NCBI GenBank assembly: GCA_030594025.1
Contig: JAUVFY010000044.1
Span: 1 to 9,270, forward strand
Reading direction: 5' to 3'
DNA from: Deltaproteobacteria bacterium
GTDB lineage: Bacteria; Desulfobacterota; GWC2-55-46; JAUVFY01
Length of the DNA: 9,270 nt
The translations under genes were made by a program, and so were the position numbers. This document shows, piece by piece, positions 5,892 through 9,270 of this stretch. The notes under the pieces were generated by a model. That model worked only from the letters and a program-made list of their open reading frames with translations, ran no database searches and was not told the origin of the DNA. Position 1 is the first letter of the stretch. Every line of letters starts with the position of its first letter.

Positions 5892-7358
5892 TTAGTCCCC
5901 TCGTTCATCGGAAACCCTACCCTTCAGCCACTCGCCTATATATCTCACGGCACCCTTTTTACTCCTTACAACGCCCGTTTCAACGGCCTCGGCGATTATT
6001 CTCATAATCTCACCAACAAGTACGCCTTCGGGAACACCGAAGGTCTCCATAATCTCTTTTCCGCTTAGAAGCGGCTTCTTTTTTTTCTTCTTGTACACAT
6101 CGCAGTAAAAGGCGAGCATCTCATCTACCAAGCTTGCCAGTTCTTCGTCCTCCCCTCCCCTTGTGGCCCTTGCATCCGCCAGGGCCAGGAAAAGCAGATC
6201 AAGGCCCGTCTCGCCTCCTACGACGTTGAAGAAATGAATTCTCGCCCTCCTCGAAGGCTCTTTAAGTGCGGCTAAGGCAAAAGGCCTGTGGTGGTTTCTT
6301 ACTAGTTTTTTAACCTCTCCGGTGACCTTGCGGCCGAACCTGAGCCTTTTTAAGATATTGCCGGTTATCTCTTCGCCTTCAACGTCATGGCCCATGAACC
6401 TCAAGACCCCTTCTTCACGTGTGATAGTCAGGGGTTTGCCGGCGTCATGGAAAAAGGCCCCGAGCTTAAAAACGGCTGACCTCCTTAAGTTGCCCACATA
6501 ACCGTCGAAGTGCTCCTTGAGCCACGGGAAGCGGCTCAAAAAGGGCCCTCTAAGTATGGCCTCCGTCTCGGCGAGTGTCTTTCGCGAATGGTCCAGGAGG
6601 TTATAACCGTCCATGTCCACCCAGCCACAGGTCTCAGGCAATATGGTTTCAGCTATACCGAGATCAAATAGCTTTCTAAAGCCCTCTTCGGTACCAGGGG
6701 AGTCTAACATCAACATTAGCTCATCGCTTATCCTTTCCTTTGCCGTCCGGGCAAGGAGCGGTGCCTTCCTTTTCGCAAGGTCCCTGGTTTCGCGAGTTAT
6801 CTTAAGGACGAACTGCTGGGAGATCCTTACTACTCTAACCACTCTCAAAGGGTCGTCGTCGAAGGCGTGTGCATAGACCGTACGCAGAAGTTTCTCCTCA
6901 CCGTCTTTTAGCCCCCCGAAGGGGTCGATTAAAAATGCCTTTCCGGTAGTGAAAAGCTCATACAATCCCGCGGCCAGCGCGTTGACTGTAAAATCCCTCA
7001 CGGCCAGGTCGGCAGATATGTCAGGGCCTTTAAGGGGCGCACAATCGACTGTATAAGCCCCCTTTTTAACGACCCGCCAGGTTTCTGACTCTTCATCGAG
7101 GATAAAAAAGCTCCCCCCCACGGTCCCAGCGAGTTTCTCTACAAAACCCTTAACATCTCCTTCGACTACGAGGTCATAGTCCGAGGGAAGGGGAAGGTCG
7201 AGGACCAGGTTTCTCATCACACCGCCCACCAGATAGACGCGTACGCCTAATTCCCGGCTCAAAGCGTAAATCTGTTTAACCAGGGGCTCCCGCTTCAACA
7301 CAAAAGAAAAGGCCGACTCCCGTCGGCCTTCAGATTTTCTTCGGTGCTCCCTTTTCAT
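5892..7358 (-). CDS. Class II tRNA nucleotidyltransferase / poly(A) polymerase family protein with HD domain (CCA-adding type)
   Basis: This 488-residue enzyme probably adds or repairs all or part of the 3'-CCA end of tRNA in the cytoplasm. Motif A: YLVGGVMRN (42-50) and the metal-binding pair Asp60/Asp62 in SDYDLV. Motif B: VRDFTVNALA (120-129). Motif D: DDPLR (168-172), with Asp for Glu in the usual EDxxR. Motif E: KERISDEL (207-214). A C-terminal HD phosphohydrolase-type domain follows, with His257, His304-Asp305 (FHDAGKP), His356/357 and Asp395, then a tail LSGKEIMETFGVP (430-442) typical of E. coli-like CCA enzymes. It has a basic N-terminal extension of about 20 residues. The start overlaps the TPR gene stop (ATGA), with GGTGGAG eight bases upstream. 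Deltaproteobacteria may split the activity into CC- and A-adding enzymes, so the exact specificity (cca, pcnB-like, A- or CC-adding) is left open. Confidence 0.88.
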   Translation of the reverse strand: MKREHRRKSEGRRESAFSFVLKREPLVKQIYALSRELGVRVYLVGGVMRNLVLDLPLPSDYDLVVEGDVKGFVEKLAGTVGGSFFILDEESETWRVVKKGAYTVDCAPLKGPDISADLAVRDFTVNALAAGLYELFTTGKAFLIDPFGGLKDGEEKLLRTVYAHAFDDDPLRVVRVVRISQQFVLKITRETRDLAKRKAPLLARTAKERISDELMLMLDSPGTEEGFRKLFDLGIAETILPETCGWVDMDGYNLLDHSRKTLAETEAILRGPFLSRFPWLKEHFDGYVGNLRRSAVFKLGAFFHDAGKPLTITREEGVLRFMGHDVEGEEITGNILKRLRFGRKVTGEVKKLVRNHHRPFALAALKEPSRRARIHFFNVVGGETGLDLLFLALADARATRGGEDEELASLVDEMLAFYCDVYKKKKKKPLLSGKEIMETFGVPEGVLVGEIMRIIAEAVETGVVRSKKGAVRYIGEWLKGRVSDERGD

Positions 7359-9270
7359 AATAATATCTCCACCTCGATCATTGAATCGTCTATTGGGATC
7401 GAAGGCCGAAGTTCTTCATAACCCTTTACCTTATCAAAGACTTCCCTGTACCTCGAGTCCATGTGGTAGACGGACCTGAACATCTCTCCTGCCTCGAGGG
7501 TCTTTCCCGCAGCCTCATATGCAAGGCCAAGCTCATACATTATGCCCTTTCTTTCTTCGTCATTCGTGCCCTTTACCTTCAAGGCCTTCAGGTAATACTC
7601 AATGGCCTCATCTGTATTTTTCGTCATCATCGCGCAAAGGCCGAGCCTCGTATACGAGTCGAATTCAAAAGCTGGTTCCTTGAGGGCTATCTTGAACTCC
7701 CTTGTAGCATCATCATAGAGTTCCATCTCCATGTAAGCTATTCCCAGGTTATGGTGGGTCTCGGTGTCCTCCTTGCTCAACTGCTTGCCCAGGCTGTCCT
7801 TAAACTCAGAGACGGCCTCTCCCCTATCACCTTGCTCCTCTTGCTCCCATGGATGGACCACCGAGTCAAGGGCTTCTTCAAGGCCCAGTTCCCGCGATAG
7901 GTCAACATAATCCTCTTCATGGGCTTCCTCTTTCTCTACGTGGGCCCCAATGGTCTTCTCCCCCTCGTGGAATTCCTCTGAAAGGTCCTCCGGGTTTATC
8001 TCTTCTATCTCATCGAAGTGTTCCATGGACGGGGTCTCTTCAACGACCTCCTCTGCCGGAGCCTCCTCAAGCGCCTCTTCCACAGGGGCCTCCTCGGTCG
8101 GAGCCTCCTCGAGAACCTCTTCCACAGGGGCCTCCTCGGCCGCCTCTTCAACCTTCTCAACTTCCTCAACTTGTTCAACGGCTTTTACCCTTTGGACCTC
8201 TTCGGGCTCTTTTTCTTCCTCCACGGGTATCTCCACCTCGACTAACTCCTCTTCCTCACCCTCTTTGGTAATTTCTGTAACGGCCTTCTCAGGGCCTTCA
8301 ATAACAGGTTCAGCTTCCGTGGGCAGCGCCTCCCCGGTAACTTCTTTGGCTTCAGCTTCTTCTGTTACCTCTTCGCTTGCCTCATCCCGAGATATAAGAG
8401 GCTCTTCCTCCGGTGCTTCGGCCGATTCCACTTTTTCCCCGGTTTCGGCCTCTTGAACTGTGGCGGGTTGAGGGGCAGCTTCCCCAGGGGCCTCGCCCTT
8501 GAGTTCGCTCAGAAGGGAACGGACACTTTCAGAGTCAGGCTTGACCTCGAGGATAGCTTCGCAAAGGGCCATTGCCTTTTCAGCCTCGCCGCTATCTTTG
8601 TAAAGGACGAGCAGTTTGCCGCTGTAATTGGCAAACTTTTCACTGTCGCCCTTTTTCCTGTAAAGTTCAGAAAGCCCCTCGAGGATCTTCGGGTCTTCAG
8701 GGTGGTTCTTGTATACATCAGTGAATATCTTCTCCGCCTTGTCGAATTTTCCATGGCTCAAGAGCCTGTCGAATACCCACGAATATTCCTCAAGGGCGTC
8801 CTTGTCGAAACCGAGCTTCTGATGCAGGTCAGCGAGCTTAAGCTTCACGCCCACGTTTTCCGGGTCTATCTCGGCCATCTTCTTAAGGAGTTCAAGGGCG
8901 TCGGTGGTCTTACCCTTTTTCTCAAAGTTGTTTGCGATAAAACTGTACTCGCTTATGGCATCCGCTAAAAGCCTCTGTTTGGTGTAAAGGTCGGCGAGCC
9001 TGTAATGGATGTCCAATATGGTATCGTTGAGTTTAAGGATCTGCTTATAGACGGCGATGGCCTTGAGGTAGAAGCCCTTTTTTGTACTGACCTTTGCCAC
9101 TTCCGTGTATTGTTTTATGGCATCTTCCTTATTCCCCGTTTTGACGTAGAGGTCGCCGAGCCTCAGACGCACGGAGAAATCCGACGGGTCCATGGCGATA
9201 AGGTTCTCATACTCGCCTATGGCCTTTTCGAGATAGCCCTTCTGGATGTATTTCTGGGCCCTCTCTAGAA
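7355..9270 (-). CDS. TPR-repeat protein with acidic linker (N-terminus outside window)
   Basis: The frame stays open to the right edge: 25 codons precede the Met at 9193 and read as TPR (RAQKYIQKGYLEKAIGEY), so the true start is probably just outside. Numbered from that Met, residues 1-215 hold about six TPR motifs, for example RLGDLYVKTGNKEDAIKQY (11-29). Residues 235-450 are Glu/Ala/Val/Pro-rich, low-complexity and strongly acidic, with a 14-residue repeat at 353-380. Residues 455-590 return to TPRs, including THHNLGIAYMEMELYDDA (479-496), close to a C-terminal module seen in deltaproteobacterial TPR proteins. No membrane segment is visible. TPRs bind proteins, so this is probably an assembly scaffold; the partner is unknown. 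Its stop overlaps the tRNA nucleotidyltransferase start by four bases, so the two are cotranscribed, which need not mean shared function. Confidence 0.85.
   Translation of the reverse strand, partial: LERAQKYIQKGYLEKAIGEYENLIAMDPSDFSVRLRLGDLYVKTGNKEDAIKQYTEVAKVSTKKGFYLKAIAVYKQILKLNDTILDIHYRLADLYTKQRLLADAISEYSFIANNFEKKGKTTDALELLKKMAEIDPENVGVKLKLADLHQKLGFDKDALEEYSWVFDRLLSHGKFDKAEKIFTDVYKNHPEDPKILEGLSELYRKKGDSEKFANYSGKLLVLYKDSGEAEKAMALCEAILEVKPDSESVRSLLSELKGEAPGEAAPQPATVQEAETGEKVESAEAPEEEPLISRDEASEEVTEEAEAKEVTGEALPTEAEPVIEGPEKAVTEITKEGEEEELVEVEIPVEEEKEPEEVQRVKAVEQVEEVEKVEEAAEEAPVEEVLEEAPTEEAPVEEALEEAPAEEVVEETPSMEHFDEIEEINPEDLSEEFHEGEKTIGAHVEKEEAHEEDYVDLSRELGLEEALDSVVHPWEQEEQGDRGEAVSEFKDSLGKQLSKEDTETHHNLGIAYMEMELYDDATREFKIALKEPAFEFDSYTRLGLCAMMTKNTDEAIEYYLKALKVKGTNDEERKGIMYELGLAYEAAGKTLEAGEMFRSVYHMDSRYREVFDKVKGYEELRPSIPIDDSMIEVEILL
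8047..8142. repeat. Degenerate 42-bp tandem repeat, about 2.3 copies, in the TPR gene
   Basis: Copies at 8047-8088 and 8089-8130 agree at 37 of 42 positions, and a 12-bp partial third copy (8131-8142) has one mismatch. A 24-bp block (8074-8097 and 8116-8139) is identical. The period is 14 codons, encoding EEAPVEEVLEEAPT and EEAPVEEALEEAPA, so length changes would keep the frame. Confidence 0.9.

Noticed and set aside
6070..6090. Run of eight T (AAG/AAA Lys codons on the minus strand) as a programmed frameshift site in the tRNA nucleotidyltransferase gene
   Set aside because: The frame continues normally into conserved C-terminal motifs on both sides, and no stimulatory structure or alternative frame product is evident.
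8047..8142. Tandem repeat considered as a CRISPR-like array
   Set aside because: There are no spacers; copies are contiguous, in frame, and encode the acidic linker.
7849..8456. Plus-strand frames encoding Pro/Leu- or Ser/Thr-rich low-complexity proteins
   Set aside because: They are complements of the GAG/GAA/GCC-rich acidic linker of the TPR gene; repeats keep all frames open there.

Overview
The window carries ordinary bacterial chromosome: nine protein genes on both strands, packed with gaps mostly under 130 bp. No tRNA, rRNA, insertion sequence, phage gene or CRISPR array is visible. The proteins look like a Gram-negative, Desulfobacterota/Nitrospirota-type bacterium. Reasons are the rimP-nusA-ylxR-infB order without ylxQ, a lipoprotein cyclophilin, a long TPR protein with an acidic linker and a C-terminal module of a type I associate with deltaproteobacteria, and frequent AGG/AGA and ATA codons at moderate G+C. 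This placement is inference from gene content, not from a marker tree.

Layout. (1) 1-2595, minus strand: the transcription/translation operon rimP, nusA, ylxR (rnpM), infB, transcribed leftward. infB runs off the left edge. ylxR overlaps nusA by one base (TGATG) and infB follows ylxR by 9 bp, so the set looks translationally coupled. A strong hairpin with a T-run (2648-2672) sits just upstream of rimP. (2) 2723-3805, minus: a CapA/PgsA-type metallophosphatase-fold protein with an N-terminal export signal. (3) 3806-3931: a divergent control region with two sigma-70-like promoters back to back, one for capA and one for the rightward pair. (4) 3932-5228, plus: a two-gene unit with a cytoplasmic triple-BON-domain protein and a cysteine-cluster protein resembling DUF3109/YkgJ. 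(5) 5237-5803, minus: a lipoprotein peptidyl-prolyl isomerase (cyclophilin), convergent with the previous gene across only 8 bp. (6) 5892-9270, minus: a TPR protein entering from the right edge, overlapping by 4 bp (ATGA) a class II tRNA nucleotidyltransferase/poly(A) polymerase-family gene with an HD domain.

How they work together: RimP (30S maturation), NusA (elongation, antitermination), YlxR/RnpM (RNA binding) and IF-2 (initiation) form the classic operon linking transcription and translation. The CCA enzyme adds tRNA maturation. The CapA-like protein, the lipoprotein cyclophilin and perhaps the TPR protein belong to the envelope. The BON/cysteine-cluster pair has no clear role.

I see no convincing new multi-gene system. 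The points most worth checking are an IF-2 that appears to lack its first N-terminal domain, a terminator-like hairpin that may sit at the very 5' end of the rimP-nusA-infB mRNA, the back-to-back divergent promoter, the uncharacterised BON plus cysteine-cluster pair, and an acidic 42-bp repeat in the TPR gene. Two start sites (rimP and the cyclophilin) are best placed downstream of the longest open frame.
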